From: Flaccisagitta enflata | Taxonomy: Eukaryota; Chaetognatha; Sagittoidea; Aphragmophora | DNA length: 64,000 bases | Assembly (NCBI GenBank): GCA_965153355.1 | Contig: OZ231126.1 | Span: 34,100,001 to 34,164,000 of the forward strand | Direction of reading: 5' to 3' | Shown here: positions 1 to 30,996 of the stretch, one piece after another | Layout: every line of letters starts with the position of its first letter | How positions within the stretch are numbered: position 1 is the first letter of the stretch | Notes under the pieces: generated by a model | Seen by the model: the letters and a program-made list of their open reading frames with translations, nothing else | Database searches by the model: none | Told to the model about the DNA's origin: nothing | Made by a program: the position numbers and the translations under genes

Positions 1-894
1 GGTTATGCTGCAGGGACATATTCCACACCTATTTGCAACACTTTTGGAATGACTTTATTTCATTTTTAAGACACTTGTAGACACTTAAAGACTTATCATT
101 AAAATACCACAGAAACAGTGATTTTAGCTCGCCCTTTCCACTTTGAACTTGAATATTTCCTGAACGACTTATCCGATTTACTTGAAATTTGAAACATAGT
201 TACTGCAGATATAGGTTGATAATCCCTCCAAAAATGAAGTTGATCGGATAACAGGAACAGTTTTTATTCAACCTAGAAAAATAGCTTAATTTTAGCACTC
301 TTGAGAAAAAAATTTTTTTAATGGGTCATAGTGCTCCAATTTTTTTGGAAGCCAAAAATATCAATTACTTTGTTTGTTCATGAAATTTCATAAAATGGTT
401 CACAAAAAAATTTATAAGAAAAATGTTTTTTACCAAAATTATCAAAATTTCAAACCTATAACTCCTTTTAAAATTCACATGAGTTGAAATTTTGCATACA
501 CATGGAGGGTTCTCAGCAATACTTCCATGCCAAAAATTACTATGCTAAGCTAATCATTTTAGAAATTATAGCAATTTTTCATTTTTTTGAAATTTTGGGT
601 TTTTAGTGCCATTTCCTTAAAAATTGGCCAAAAATATTTTTCAAAAAATGAAATTTGTAGCTCTGTCCATTGTTTACATGTAACATAAAAACAAAATTTT
701 AAAACAATTTTTGCCCACAATAGGATTTTAAGAAGAAAAAATTTTTGAGTAACCAAAACAAAATGCCCGGAACAGCTCCAAACCTCATTGGGTGGGGGTA
801 CCATAGGTGCACACCACAGAAAAATTTCAGATCTCATATCCTTGTAATTGAAGAGATATGGCTTCCCTCCTTATCACCAGTTCTTTGATTCCGG
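1..894. other. AT-rich DNA without recognisable gene
   Basis: No coding region, RNA gene or clear repeat boundary was recognised. The short reading frames here are in A/T-rich DNA and lack protein-like composition. Confidence 0.6.
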
Positions 895-1760
895 TACTGT
901 AAGTATGTAAGTATGTGAGTATGTAGGTAAGTATGTAAGTATATAGTAAGTATGTATGTAGGTATGTGGGCATGTAAGCATGTGTTAAAGTATGTATGAT
1001 GTAAGTATGTAGCATGTATGGCAATCACATAAGTATGTAAGTATGTAGCACAATGTATGTGTAGGTAAGTATGAAAGTAAGTAGTATGGCATGTAAGTAG
1101 GTAGGCATGTACATGTGGAGTTATGTATGTAAGATGTATAAGTATGTAAGCAGGTATGTAGGTATGTGGGCATGTAAGCATGAAGTACATAAGTATGTAA
1201 GTATGTAAGTATGTTACATGTATATGTAAGCATGTGTTACGTAAGTATGTTAGTATGTGAGCATAGGTAAGTAAGTATGTGGGCATGTGTTATGTAAGTA
1301 AGTGTAAGTATGTAAGTAGGTAAGTGTATGTAAGTATGTGAATATGTAGGTGAGCATGTAAGTATGTAAGTACATGTAGGCATGTGGCAAGTATGGGCAA
1401 GTATGTATAAGCACATGTATATATGTATGTAACTATGTATTATGTAAGTATGTAAGTATGTATGTATGTATGAAAGTATGCAGGCAGCATGTATGTATGT
1501 ATGTGTGTATGTACGTTTGTATGTATGGCATGTATAGCATGTATATGCAAGCAGCATGTAAGTATGTATAAGTATAATAAGTATGTAAGTATGTAGTATG
1601 TATGTAAGTATGTAAGTAAATATGTAAGTATGTATGTATGTAAGTATGTAAATATGTATGTTAAGTATGTAGTATGAAGTTATGTAGTTGTGTGTAGTAT
1701 GAAGTTGCGTAGTTTTGTGTAACTAAATATGTAAGTATGTTAAGTATGTAGTATGAAGTT
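895..1760. repeat. Imperfect GTAAGTAT tandem array
   Basis: About 870 bp of degenerate tandem repeats based on GTAAGTAT, with 4 bp and 8 bp registers and variants such as GTATGT and GCATGT. The Thr-Tyr-Leu-His reading frames on the minus strand come from this array and are not genes. The right edge (about 1675-1805) shifts to a longer unit containing TAGTATGAAGTTATGTAGTT, present at least twice. Confidence 0.85.
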
Positions 1761-1844
1761 ATGTAGTTGTGTGTAGTATGAAGTTGTGTAGTTTTGTGTA
1801 ACTTAGCACGCGACTGTTGGCCTGTTGGGCTTGTTTTCTTATCT

Positions 1845-1935
1845 AAAGCAGATGAAGTACAGTGGGACCCCGGCTCCATAACAATGCCTTTAAAGGAGTG
1901 ACGCCTGTAAAGGGCAAGATACTCAAGTAAAAAAA
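1845..1935 (+). repeat. Dispersed repeat with CAGTGG-type terminus, copy 1
   Basis: Contains AAGCAGATGAAGTACAGTGG followed by a stretch with CTCCATAACAATGCC. The same block recurs at 2756-2830 in the same orientation. A TACAGTGG start resembles the ends of Tc1/mariner or pogo-type elements, but no matching inverted end was found, so the class is only suggested. Confidence 0.4.
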
Positions 1936-2264
1936 AACCTCTATTTGGCGCCATTTGAAATTAAGAATTTAACCCTTTCTTAGCTATGAATTTTAAAAAA
2001 TGGCTCAAATTCCCAAAGCAAAAAAAAAAAAAACTTTGTTTCCACCCCATGTTTCAAAAAGTCTAATTACATGATTCAATTTTTTTCCAACAAGATAAGT
2101 TGAGGGCCCCCATGGGTTGAGGGCACCAACGCGGCGGGACCATTTGGAGTTTTCATTGAGACCCAATATGCTTACATTGATTTCATGTGTATTGGCAACT
2201 TTGCAGCTTCAATTAATGGCATAATTTTGCCCAGTCCCTTGGCATGTGCTCCATGAAGCTCAAC

Positions 2265-2480
2265 TGTATGTTCCTTTAGAATATCGCTTGTTTGGCCAAT
2301 GCGAGGGAGCATTTATGTGTGACAGCCTTCTGATGCAGTGGTCAAGCGAGCGATATGGAAGTTTAGGTTTGAGTGATAGTTTGATTTTAAGCTAAGTTTC
2401 TGTACGTCTTCTGTTCAAAAGATATTTCAGTGGGAATACATTGGAATGTTTCTATGGCAACCGGCCATGATGTGGACTAA
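2265..2480 (+). mobile_element. Diverged copy of the foldback repeat seen near 26.2 kb
   Basis: The segments CGCTTGTTTGGCC and GGGAATACATTGGAATG...CTATGGCAACC match the core of the inverted-repeat element at 26087-26386, at similar spacing. This copy is more diverged. No coding capacity. Confidence 0.45.
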
Positions 2481-2755
2481 GCATTCTATTGTTAATCTTG
2501 CAAATATCATTTTTCTAGCTCCATTTATCTTTCCATTCTGCTAGACAAAATCATGCTGGATAAAATTCACTGTATATTGTATGAAAATTTCACTTTTGTC
2601 ATAAAAACTATTCATGAAAATCTTGCAATATCTTTAAGGCTGTAGATGCAATGCATAGTTATGTTTGTATAAAAGCATTACTTTTATGAAAATCTAGTAT
2701 CTAGAAATAGCAAGCAGCAAATTGATCATTTTCACAAGAGTTATTTTTCTCACTA

Positions 2756-2830
2756 AAAGCAGATGAAATACAGTGGACACCAACTCCATAACAATGCCAT
2801 TAAAGGGCAAGATACCTAAGTCCATAAATT
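2756..2830 (+). repeat. Dispersed repeat with CAGTGG-type terminus, copy 2
   Basis: Matches 1845-1935 across AAGCAGATGAAATACAGTGG, CTCCATAACAATGCC and AAAGGGCAAGATAC. The 920 bp between the two direct copies holds the 2265-2480 repeat and no recognisable gene. Confidence 0.4.
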
Positions 2831-2983
2831 ATTCAGGCTTTTAAGATGTTAAAATACCCCTGCTTAACAGCTCCTGCCTTAACAGTGACTTGCCTTTTTA
2901 GGTCAATTTCTTGGGCCCTTTAGGTTTTTTCCCCTTTAATAAAGGTCATTTTTTTTGTATTTGATAATAAGATGAAATAGAAA

Positions 2984-3183
2984 CAAGGCCGGATTCAAGG
3001 CTACCCCAGTCACTTGGGGACGGGCAGGAACAGTGCTAAAGAAGGTCACTAGAGCATTTGGGCAGGAGCAGTTGGCTCAAAAAGCTCAAAAACGCTGAAA
3101 AAGTAAAAGAGGGGACCAACCAACCGACTGACCGACCAACAAACCGGCATAGTGGGGTGAAGAGTCGCGCAGCACGCGACTAA
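2984..3183 (+). mobile_element. CAAGGCC element (GTCGCG hairpin subfamily)
   Basis: Starts CAAGGCCGGATTCAAGGC, has the conserved internal block TTTGGGCAGGAGCAGT, a GACCAACC/GACTGACC tetranucleotide tract, and ends in the hairpin GTCGCG-CAGCA-CGCGAC followed by TAA. The architecture matches many other copies in this window. It is non-coding and non-autonomous. Confidence 0.7.
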
Positions 3184-3305
3184 CAAGTTGAATAATGAAA
3201 AAAATTATCAAAACAATGATTTGCAAAGAAAATTATCAAGATTTAGCATATTGAATCACATCAAAATTTCTTGTTAGTATTAGTCATATAACACATGATA
3301 TCTTT

Positions 3306-3491
3306 AGTCGCCTTCTATGCAACTCTAGACCCCGCTTTGTCAACCTGTTGGTCTGTGGTTCTGTCAGTCCGTCACACTTTACTTTTTTTGGGTTTGTTGT
3401 CTTTGGCCTCACTGCTCCTGCCCAAGTGATCAAGTGACCTCAAATACGGCTCCTGCCCACCTGCGACTGGGGTAGCTGTGTATCTGGCCTT
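3306..3491 (-). mobile_element. CAAGGCC element (GTCGCG subfamily), reverse, degraded
   Basis: Read on the minus strand it runs from GGCCAGATACAC through GGGCAGGAGCAGTGAGGCC and a GAC-rich tract to a decayed hairpin (GAGTTGCATAGAAGGCGACTAAAG). It lies about 120 bp from the forward copy ending at 3183, so the pair faces hairpin to hairpin. Confidence 0.6.
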
Positions 3492-3639
3492 ATTTTCATA
3501 TCATGATGATAAAATTATGATAACAGGCCTCCTTTTTAATCGTCAAAAATATTCAGTCTCGTCAAGACTGTCTTTGCGAGGTCCTGCTCTATATTCAAAT
3601 GGTTGGATCTTGATTTGGACAAAGTTTACTACCTCTGCT

Positions 3640-3800
3640 TGTGACTGATGCTGTTTTTGTTGTTGTTGATAGTGGTGATGTTGTTGTCTTTGATGGGGCG
3701 TTTGTTGTCAATGATGGTGGTGACCTCGTTGTTGTTGTTGGTGACATAGTTTTTGATGTTGCTGACCCCGATGATGCACCTGATGATATTGTGATATTTG
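3640..3800. repeat. GTT/GAT-rich low-complexity tract
   Basis: Irregular trinucleotide-like sequence rich in TTGTTG, GATGATG and GGTGATG. Short frames on both strands (Val/Asp-rich or Thr/Ser-rich) follow from the composition. Confidence 0.6.
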
Positions 3801-3965
3801 GTGACATTGTAGAGACCAAAGAAAAATCTACATGGTTTGGAGGAAATCAGGAAGGAAGACAGGTGCTATAAGTATAAGCAGGAAATGTTTTGGTCTGGGT
3901 AAAATATGCAGCAACAGAAGTCATGCTGCAATACAATATTTTAAAGGCTTTAGATGCAATTAGAG

Positions 3966-4118
3966 ATGCAGAAGCGGAAGTGGAAGCGGAAGTTGGTGGA
4001 AGCGGTAGTTTGAGCATGGAAGCGGAAGCGGTGCGCAATTTAAAAATCAAATGGAAGCGGAAGCGAAAGGACATAATCAAGCGCTTCCGCTTCTGCTTCC
4101 GCTTCCGCTTTAGATCCT
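3966..4118. repeat. GGAAGC hexamer repeat with an inverted arm
   Basis: Repeated GAAGCGGAAGTG / GGAAGCGGAAGCG hexamers from 3966 to about 4068 are followed at 4080-4110 by the complement GCTTCCGCTTCTGCTTCC. The strand could fold back on itself. No gene is supported. Confidence 0.75.
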
Positions 4119-4199
4119 GATATCATTTTGACAATAATCATGTCAGTTTAAGCAGTACTCATTTAAGTATAATTTATTCATTTTCTGCTGTTACTTTCT

Positions 4200-4290
4200 T
4201 CTTTTTATTTTTCTATCTGTCTTTTTGTCTCTCTGTATTTCTGTCTGTCTGTCTCTCGCTCTCTTTTTTTTCTTTCTCATTGTTTAAATA

Positions 4291-4368
<78 letters not shown>

Positions 4369-4375
4369 GGTCCCT
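4200..4375. repeat. Pyrimidine-rich tract with (CTGT)n and (CT)n
   Basis: TCTGTCTG units at about 4240-4310 lead into an uninterrupted CT run at about 4311-4365. Confidence 0.9.
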
Positions 4376-4895
4376 CTCTCTTTCTCTGTCCCACTCCACA
4401 GAGAGCCAGATAAGCTCGATTCCAGGTGATAAACCAAAGGATTTTTTCAATTTTTAAATCTCAATATCTGCTGAAATAAGGAGGAGAGAACAAAATGGGT
4501 GTTTTGTTCTCTTAGAGGGGGTTAGAATAAGGGGGTGAGTGAAAAAAAAAATGAAAAAAGTTTTTTTTTCTCCAAGATATTGCAGTAAAAAGAGGCGATG
4601 CCCTCATCATGCCTCATCAAAAAAATTTTAACACCATTGCATAGAGGAGACTGAGCACATTCCAAATATGTAAGCATATGTGCATATTGCTGCCGCTTTG
4701 GCGCTCAGAGCAGATGGAAAGTCACTCTGGCAGCAATGGTTTTCAGCGACGATGTCCAGTTGAATCCCGATCTTTCCATCAACAAGAATGGCAAAGTGAG
4801 GAAGAGGAAGAGGATAGAAATAAGGAGAGTAGATAAGGAAGAGGAAGACTGAATGAAGATTAACTTGAAACAGGCTTATTCATTAAGTTGGACAC
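4376..4895. other. No gene recognised
   Basis: Mixed sequence without a convincing exon or repeat boundary. A purine-rich GAGGAAGAGGAAGAG patch lies near 4800-4850. Confidence 0.5.
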
Positions 4896-4896
4896 G

Positions 4897-4960
4897 TTGG
4901 TGGCGCCTTGATAAGTCACTCAACTTTGGCTAAAAAGTCCTGGGTTCGATCCTCATCTGT
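4897..4960 (+). repeat. tRNA-like sequence, possible SINE head
   Basis: TGGTGGCGCCTTGATAAGTC resembles an internal A box, and TGGGTTCGATCC about 40 bases downstream matches the B box (GWTCRANNC). A full cloverleaf was not established, so this is more likely a tRNA-derived SINE or a tRNA pseudogene than a working tRNA. Confidence 0.45.
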
Positions 4961-5060
4961 AACTAGTACTTTTGATTCTCAGAATTACACTTCTTGACAC
5001 AAACATATTTTATATGAGTCCCAAACACACTGAGGGGAATTTTTCAAAGGAAAAATGAAT

Positions 5061-5125
5061 GTGACTTCCAAGATTTGAACTCAGAACCTTGTGAGCAAAA
5101 AGCAAGCATGTTACCACAAGACCAT
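5061..5125 (-). repeat. tRNA-like sequence on the opposite strand, possible SINE head
   Basis: On the minus strand TGGTCTTGTGGTAACATG fits an A box nearly fully and GAGTTCAAATC fits a B box, spaced as in a tRNA. With the copy at 4897-4960 it forms a convergent pair about 100 bp apart. A working tRNA is not claimed. Confidence 0.45.
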
Positions 5126-5319
5126 TCTTATTCCTGAACATGAAGGATAATTTGATTGTGTTATTCTAAAATAGCAGCAAGTTCTTCCCCTAAGTTGTTC
5201 TTATCTTTTTCATTGCAAACTCTGGCAGTTGATCAGAGTGCCCTCCTCTGTCGATAAGATGCATAAATAAATCTTAGACATAAGGAAACTGCTCAGCAGA
5301 TTTGTCTGTGGTACAGTGT

Positions 5320-5351
5320 GCACTCTCTCTGTTTCTCTCTTTTTTTCTCTT

Positions 5352-5416
<65 letters not shown>

Positions 5417-5435
5417 TTCTTTCTCTCTCTTTCAT
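5320..5435. repeat. (CT)n microsatellite
   Basis: A CT run at about 5362-5411 is flanked by CTTT-type interruptions. The Leu-Ser frames across it are artefacts. Confidence 0.95.
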
Positions 5436-5467
5436 TTATTCACTCACTCTATTACCCCTTCTCTTGC

Positions 5468-5669
5468 TCATGCTACGCGACTCTACAACCCACTTTGTCG
5501 GTCCATCCGTTGGTCCATCGGCCCATCCGTCGGTCCTTCCGTCCACTACACTACTTTTTTGGGGTTTTGCAATTTTTGACCTCACTTCTCCTGCCCAAAT
5601 GATCTGGTGACCTTAATTACAGCCCCTGCCCACCCGCACGTGACTGGGGTAGCCGTGTATCTGGCCTTG
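5468..5669 (-). mobile_element. CAAGGCC element (GTCGCG subfamily), reverse
   Basis: On the minus strand the order is CAAGGCCAGATACACGGCTA, GGGTGGGCAGGGGC, the GGGCAGGAG block, a GGAC-rich tract, GACAAAG, then GAGTCGCGTAGCATGAG. The hairpin tip is slightly decayed. It lies 38 bp from the last F5/8C exon. Confidence 0.7.
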
Positions 5670-5706
5670 TTTTTAGAAAATGCACTTTACTCAACCATTT
5701 TCTCAC

Positions 5707-26624
<20,918 letters not shown>

Positions 26625-26769
26625 CTGGGAAGAAGGGTTGAATTTTCATTTATAATTTTATTGAAATATTTATTCAACTAACACTTGTTTACTAATCATT
26701 GTCCCAAGTTCAAGCAACTGTCAAATCAAAACTGTGATATTCAACCTGTTAAAGGCGTATCACTTAAAA

Positions 26770-27053
26770 CAAGGCCGGATACACGGGCCAAGACGGTGCA
26801 CTGGGCGCTATTTATTCTTAGACCTATCCCTAGCTCCATAGGACCTATCCCTAGCTCTATCAGACCTATACTGAGCTCTATCAGACCTATCCCACGCTCT
26901 ATCAGACCTATCCCGAGCTCTATCAGACCTATGCCGAGCTGTATCAGACCTATCCCGAGCTCTATCGGACCTATCCCGAGCTCTATTAGACCTAGCCGAC
27001 CTATCACCAGCTCTATCAGACCTCTCCCCAGCTCTATCAGACCTAACCGCAGC
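26770..27053 (+). mobile_element. CAAGGCC-headed repeat with 21 bp tandem array
   Basis: Head CAAGGCCGGATACACGGG is followed at about 26818-27050 by 10-12 copies of a ~21 bp unit AGACCTATCCCGAGCTCTATC with substitutions. It lacks the usual hairpin end. The Arg-Pro-Ile-Pro-Ser-Ser-Ile frame follows from the 21 bp period and is not supported as a gene. Confidence 0.65.
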
Positions 27054-27780
27054 TGATTACTGAAGTGGACGAAATGACGAGTATCATCGATGATGAACGA
27101 AATGAGCTTTCAATTTCATGATAATCGGACTACTCATCTATTTGCCACATATCTTTGAAGAAAATATGTTATTTCTGACCACATCAGTTTCTATTTTTGA
27201 CTCCTTATTGTACTTTGGAGTTTCTGTTTTTACATGTTTGCCATTTTTCATCAAATTGAGCTAGAACCGTGAGATTGGTCTCAAATGACAGATTATTTGT
27301 CATAGATTCTAGATCTCCTAAAAAATTTGGAAGTTTTTCACTATTTGCAACTGTTTTGATTGAGCTTTTTGAAAATTACAATTAAAACCTTAATGAGGTT
27401 TGACAAAAATCATTGAAAAGTCTTCAAATATTCAAAGATTCCCTGATTTCAAAATTGTTGAGCGATCTATTTTCAAATATCTTTCATTTAAGACCAATCC
27501 CAGGATTCTAGCTCAATTAGATTAAAAATGGCAAGCATTTAAAGTAAGCAACTGCCAGGTATATTTATAAAAAAGATGATTTTTCACCAAAAATGGCTGT
27601 TCTTTTGATTTTTTACTGACACACATCTATCAATTTCTAAAAGTTGAGGTTTGGTATGAAAAAACTGCAGACCAAGATCTTTTTAAATTTTTTTTCAGAA
27701 ATTAATTTGAGTTCCTAGAAGCAAAGATATGTCGATTCTTTATGTTACAACTCACTTAAAACACCCTGTAAATGACCTTT
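27054..27780. other. No gene recognised
   Basis: AT-rich sequence without convincing exons or boundaries. A GACCGATCGACAAAGCGGG...CGCGTGCACGCG fragment at 27797-27853 just beyond is a truncated CAAGGCC-element tail. Confidence 0.5.
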
Positions 27781-27982
27781 GAAAGAACCAAAAGGGTGAT
27801 CAACAGACCGATCGACAAAGCGGGCATCAGAAACGCGTGCACGCGATTGAAAATTACGACAAATGAGAACGATTACGAGTCCATTACGACAATGAAACCA
27901 TCTTCTCGGCACGAATCTCTGATATAATCACCGTTGGTGGAGACGAAGTCCGAGGTCCTGCTTGCCAATGCACATTCGTCGA

Positions 27983-27985
<3 letters not shown>

Positions 27986-28043
<58 letters not shown>

Positions 28044-28112
28044 TGAGAGAGAGAGAGACAGAGAGACAGAGAGACAGAGAGAGAGAGACAGAGAGAGAGA
28101 GATGAATATCCA
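27986..28112. repeat. (GT)n followed by (GA)n/(GACA)n
   Basis: GT run at about 27986-28042, then GAGAGACA-type repeats to about 28112. Confidence 0.95.
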
Positions 28113-28203
28113 AAGGATGAGCTTCATGCTTCAGAAAAAGAGTCGTCAGCGCAAATAAACAAGCCCATCAAAAGGGGCGGTTGGGCAGGGGCAGTACTAC
28201 AAA

Positions 28204-28412
28204 CAAGACCAGATACACGGCTAAGCAAGTCGCGTGCGGGTGGGAAGGGGCCGTATTTGAGGTCACTTGATCATTTGGGCAGGAGCAGTGAGGCCTAAGA
28301 CCACAAAAAAAAAAACAAAAACAAAAAAAGAAAAGTGTGACGGACAGACGGATGGATGGATGGACAGACGGACGGACGGGTGCGGACGGACGGACTGACA
28401 AAGCGGGGTGTA
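28204..28412 (+). mobile_element. CAAGGCC element, 3' hairpin lost
   Basis: CAAGACCAGATACACGGCTA head, GTCGCGTGCGGGTGGG, TTTGGGCAGGAGCAGTGAGG, then GGACGGACGG tetranucleotides and GACAAAGCGGGGTGTACGC. The hairpin terminus is missing. Confidence 0.65.
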
Positions 28413-29265
28413 CGCATTTTTTCGCTATACTGCCCCAGCCCACCCGTCCGTGATTGGGGGTCCGTTCATACGGCCTTTTTTTTTTAATGGAGTCTTTGTT
28501 CATGTAATAACACTAATAAGTGTTTCATACACTTTTATCTATACCAGTACACCTATTACTTATATACATCTAATAACCTATTACTTATATACATCTTATA
28601 AGTATAATAAATAAAAACAATCATTAGCCCTGATTACAGTTCACAGAGAGGTAAGAGATTCCACGGCGGTCTTTTATTCCGCATAAGCTAGGGATGAGTG
28701 TCCAGAGATGTGAGTGTTGGATTAGTGTTCCGTGTCACTTAGGGAACACAAATCACTCTTCGGTAAGTTTTTTCTAAAGCAAAGTTCCTTTTAAAATCAT
28801 TCTGACGAGGAGAAAGAAAATACCAGCTCTTGGTTCAAATCGTCACATTTTTTTAAACGTTAGAAAATCATATCTCTTCTTCTAATAAAGCCACAATGCT
28901 GGGATTGAGCTCATTCGACGGCTTTGTTTAAGTAGTTTCTCTGTGTAAAATTTCAACTCAATCGGTCAAGGGGTTGCGGAGAAAATTGAATTTCTTTGTG
29001 AAAAAAGGAAATTGAATTTAACTGTTTTTAGTGGCTCATTCAGTAACATACTAGGAATGCAAATGAACGTGATTTCTGACAGCTATGGTCAAGATTAGTC
29101 TTTAGTGTGTAATGATAAATACAGTATCAACCGCACATCCATGAGAATTCATGTCTGTCTGTCGGTCTACCTGTCCATCACACGAAATGAATGATTAATT
29201 AATTCCTGTTATGTACCTCTTGTGCCTTACCACTTTCATTTTCGTGGCTTTGTCCGGGCATACAT

Positions 29266-29326
29266 TCATTTATTCATTCATTCATTCATTCATTCATTCA
29301 TTCATTCATTCATTCATTCATTCATT

Positions 29327-29411
<85 letters not shown>

Positions 29412-29430
29412 AGACAGACAGACAGAGAAT
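29266..29430. repeat. (CATT)n next to (GA)n
   Basis: ATTC tetranucleotides at about 29266-29331 pass directly into a GA run at 29332-29408 and CAGACAGA units. Confidence 0.95.
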
Positions 29431-29454
29431 ATTGCTCAATCTCAGCTTTGAGGT

Positions 29455-29802
29455 CCAAGAGGCCCAGATCCCAACTACAAGGCTGAGATTTGTGCCTCCA
29501 AGCTGGGATCTGGGCCTTCTGGCGGGGATTCAGGCATTGAGGCCAGGATTAGGGCCTCAAGGGTGGGATGTGGGCCTTGAGACTGGGGTTTGGGCCTCAA
29601 GACTGAAATTTAGGCCTCAAGACTGGGTTTTGAGGGGGAGGGGGACGGAGGAGAAGAAGAAGGAGAAAATCCCCCATATGTGTGAAAGCATAGATCATCG
29701 ACCCCTATGGGGCCGCTACCCTGCTTCCCCTCGAACTTTAACCACAACCTACTTAGGCGGGGCAGGGGTACCGCTGATCATCTAACGTTTTTGCGACTAT
29801 TA
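29455..29802 (+). mobile_element. GGGCAGCGG foldback, 3' part
   Basis: ~20 bp repeats GGGATTTGGGCCTCAAGACT, then CATATGTGTGAAAGCATAG, the arm CCCCTATGGGGCCGCTACCC, the tail hairpin region, GGTACCGCTGATCA and TTGCGACTATTA. The left arm is missing, probably replaced by the GA microsatellite. Confidence 0.65.
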
Positions 29803-29931
29803 CTTTTTTGGCGTTTTTAAGCTTTTTGAGCTCACTGCTCCTGCCTGAATGCCAAATTGACCTTTTCTATCGATGCCCCTGCCCACCCGCACGCAACTGG
29901 GGTAGCCGTGTATCCGGCCATACCTTTCAAG
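29803..29931 (-). mobile_element. CAAGGCC element fragment
   Basis: On the minus strand the segments GGCCGGATACACGGCTACCC, GTGGGCAGGGGC and GAGCAGTGAGCTCAAAAAG are recognisable. The hairpin end is lost at the junction with the preceding foldback. Confidence 0.55.
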
Positions 29932-30040
29932 AAATATCCAACCATGGAAAGACTACAAACAAATATATGAATTTTTTTAATGCATGCTTAGTTAGCGCTG
30001 AGTACACCTAGATCAGTCATAGCGTGTTTTTAGTGAGGAC

Positions 30041-30262
30041 GACAATTGCATTTCTTTCTGTGAAACACGATTACAGCGTAAACACATGACCATGAATATC
30101 AACCATCCTGCAAGGGAGTGAGCAAAGTGAGTGAGCAAGCCCATAAACAGAGCGAGCGAGCAAAGCAAATTCATAAGCGGAGAAAGCGGTGCGAGCGAAC
30201 GAATAATGCGAGCGACCAAAAGGCCCATTAATATCGCGATTGTCCGTGACTAGAAACAAGCC
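30041..30262 (+). repeat. GAGCGAGC-rich dispersed repeat, copy 1
   Basis: Degenerate GTGAGCAAG / GCGAGCGAGC units flanked by GAAACACGATTACAGCG and GTGACTAGAAACAAGCCC. The same arrangement occurs in reverse at 36884-37120. Confidence 0.6.
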
Positions 30263-30296
30263 CTTAGTCTACAAACTGCAAATACTTAAGTTTTTC

Positions 30297-30446
30297 AGTC
30301 GCGTGTTACACAACTAGAGCTACACCCCGCTATGTCCGTTGGTCGGTCAGTCGGTTGGTCGGTAGGCCAACCCGAATGCTCTTGTGACCTCAAATTTGGC
30401 CCATGCCAACCCGCAAGTAACTGGGGTAGCCGTGTATCTGGCCTAG
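30297..30446 (-). mobile_element. CAAGGCC element, internally deleted
   Basis: Plus-strand order: AGTCGCGTGTTACACAACT (decayed hairpin), CCCCGCTATGTCCG, GGTCGGTCAGTCGG, then GACCTCAAATTTGGCCC, CTGGGGTAGCCGTGTATCTG and GGCCTAG. Much of the internal block is missing. Confidence 0.6.
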
Positions 30447-30654
30447 TTTTCTTTCTATGCATCCTGTACCTCGAAGCATCAATTGTGATAGGCTACGAGA
30501 AAACATGGCGAGCAGGAAAAGTAAAGTATTTGCCCGTTTCTACGTCGAGATTTTACCTAATGATCGGCTCAAACTTGACACTAAAAAACTTTTGAGCATC
30601 TTTAGCTGTTTGTCTCGACGCTTTGAACCTTTGGTATTTCTCTAAAGCAAATTG

Positions 30655-30900
30655 AACAAGTGACGCGGGGTCACAATATTGTTGCGGATGGGTGGGCAGG
30701 GGCATCCAACCCTTATTCATAGCTCAACCCCCACCCCACACACAAACAACGATCGCACATGGTCAGCGGTACCCGATGCCCTGCTTGGAGTGATCAGCGG
30801 AAGAAGTGGAGTGAGAGCAGGGCAGCGGCCAATATTCTGTAGGACACAGGGGTGAATTTCCAGACGTCCTGAGTAAGCACATTTAAGGGCTGAATAGATT
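30655..30900. mobile_element. Composite fragments of both unusual families
   Basis: AACAAGTGACGCGGGGTCACAATATTGTTGCGG with GGTGGGCAGGGGC is a head also seen near 43200. It is followed (30757-30880) by reverse-strand GGGCAGCGG tail sequence: GGTACCCGATGCCCTGCTTG, GAGCAGGGCAGCGGCC and AGGACACAGGGGTG. Confidence 0.5.
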
Positions 30901-30996
30901 GATTGGAGCACAGTAATGAGATCAGGGATAAGGCCAGATTAGACGGCTAAATTGAGATCCAAATGGTCAGATATTAGGTTTGAGAGAGCGGTTTTT

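Noticed and set aside
827-1557. Minus-strand frames of 65-150 codons rich in Thr, Tyr, Leu and His
   Set aside because: They are translations of the GTAAGTAT tandem array in several frames at once and have no coding features.
5302-5610. Leu/Ser frames over (CT)n here and at 8592, 32093 and 60423
   Set aside because: Microsatellite translations open in all frames of one strand.
26741-27056. CRISPR-like array of ~21 bp repeats
   Set aside because: Units are contiguous with no unique spacers, in a eukaryotic intron-rich context. It is a minisatellite in a mobile element.
29222-29785. 187-codon plus-strand frame
   Set aside because: It runs through (CATT)n, (GA)n and ~20 bp foldback repeats; composition follows the repeats.
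30504-30645. Frame starting MASRKSKVFARFYVEI
   Set aside because: Short and lying among transposon fragments; no splice signals, homologue or neighbouring exons could be recognised.
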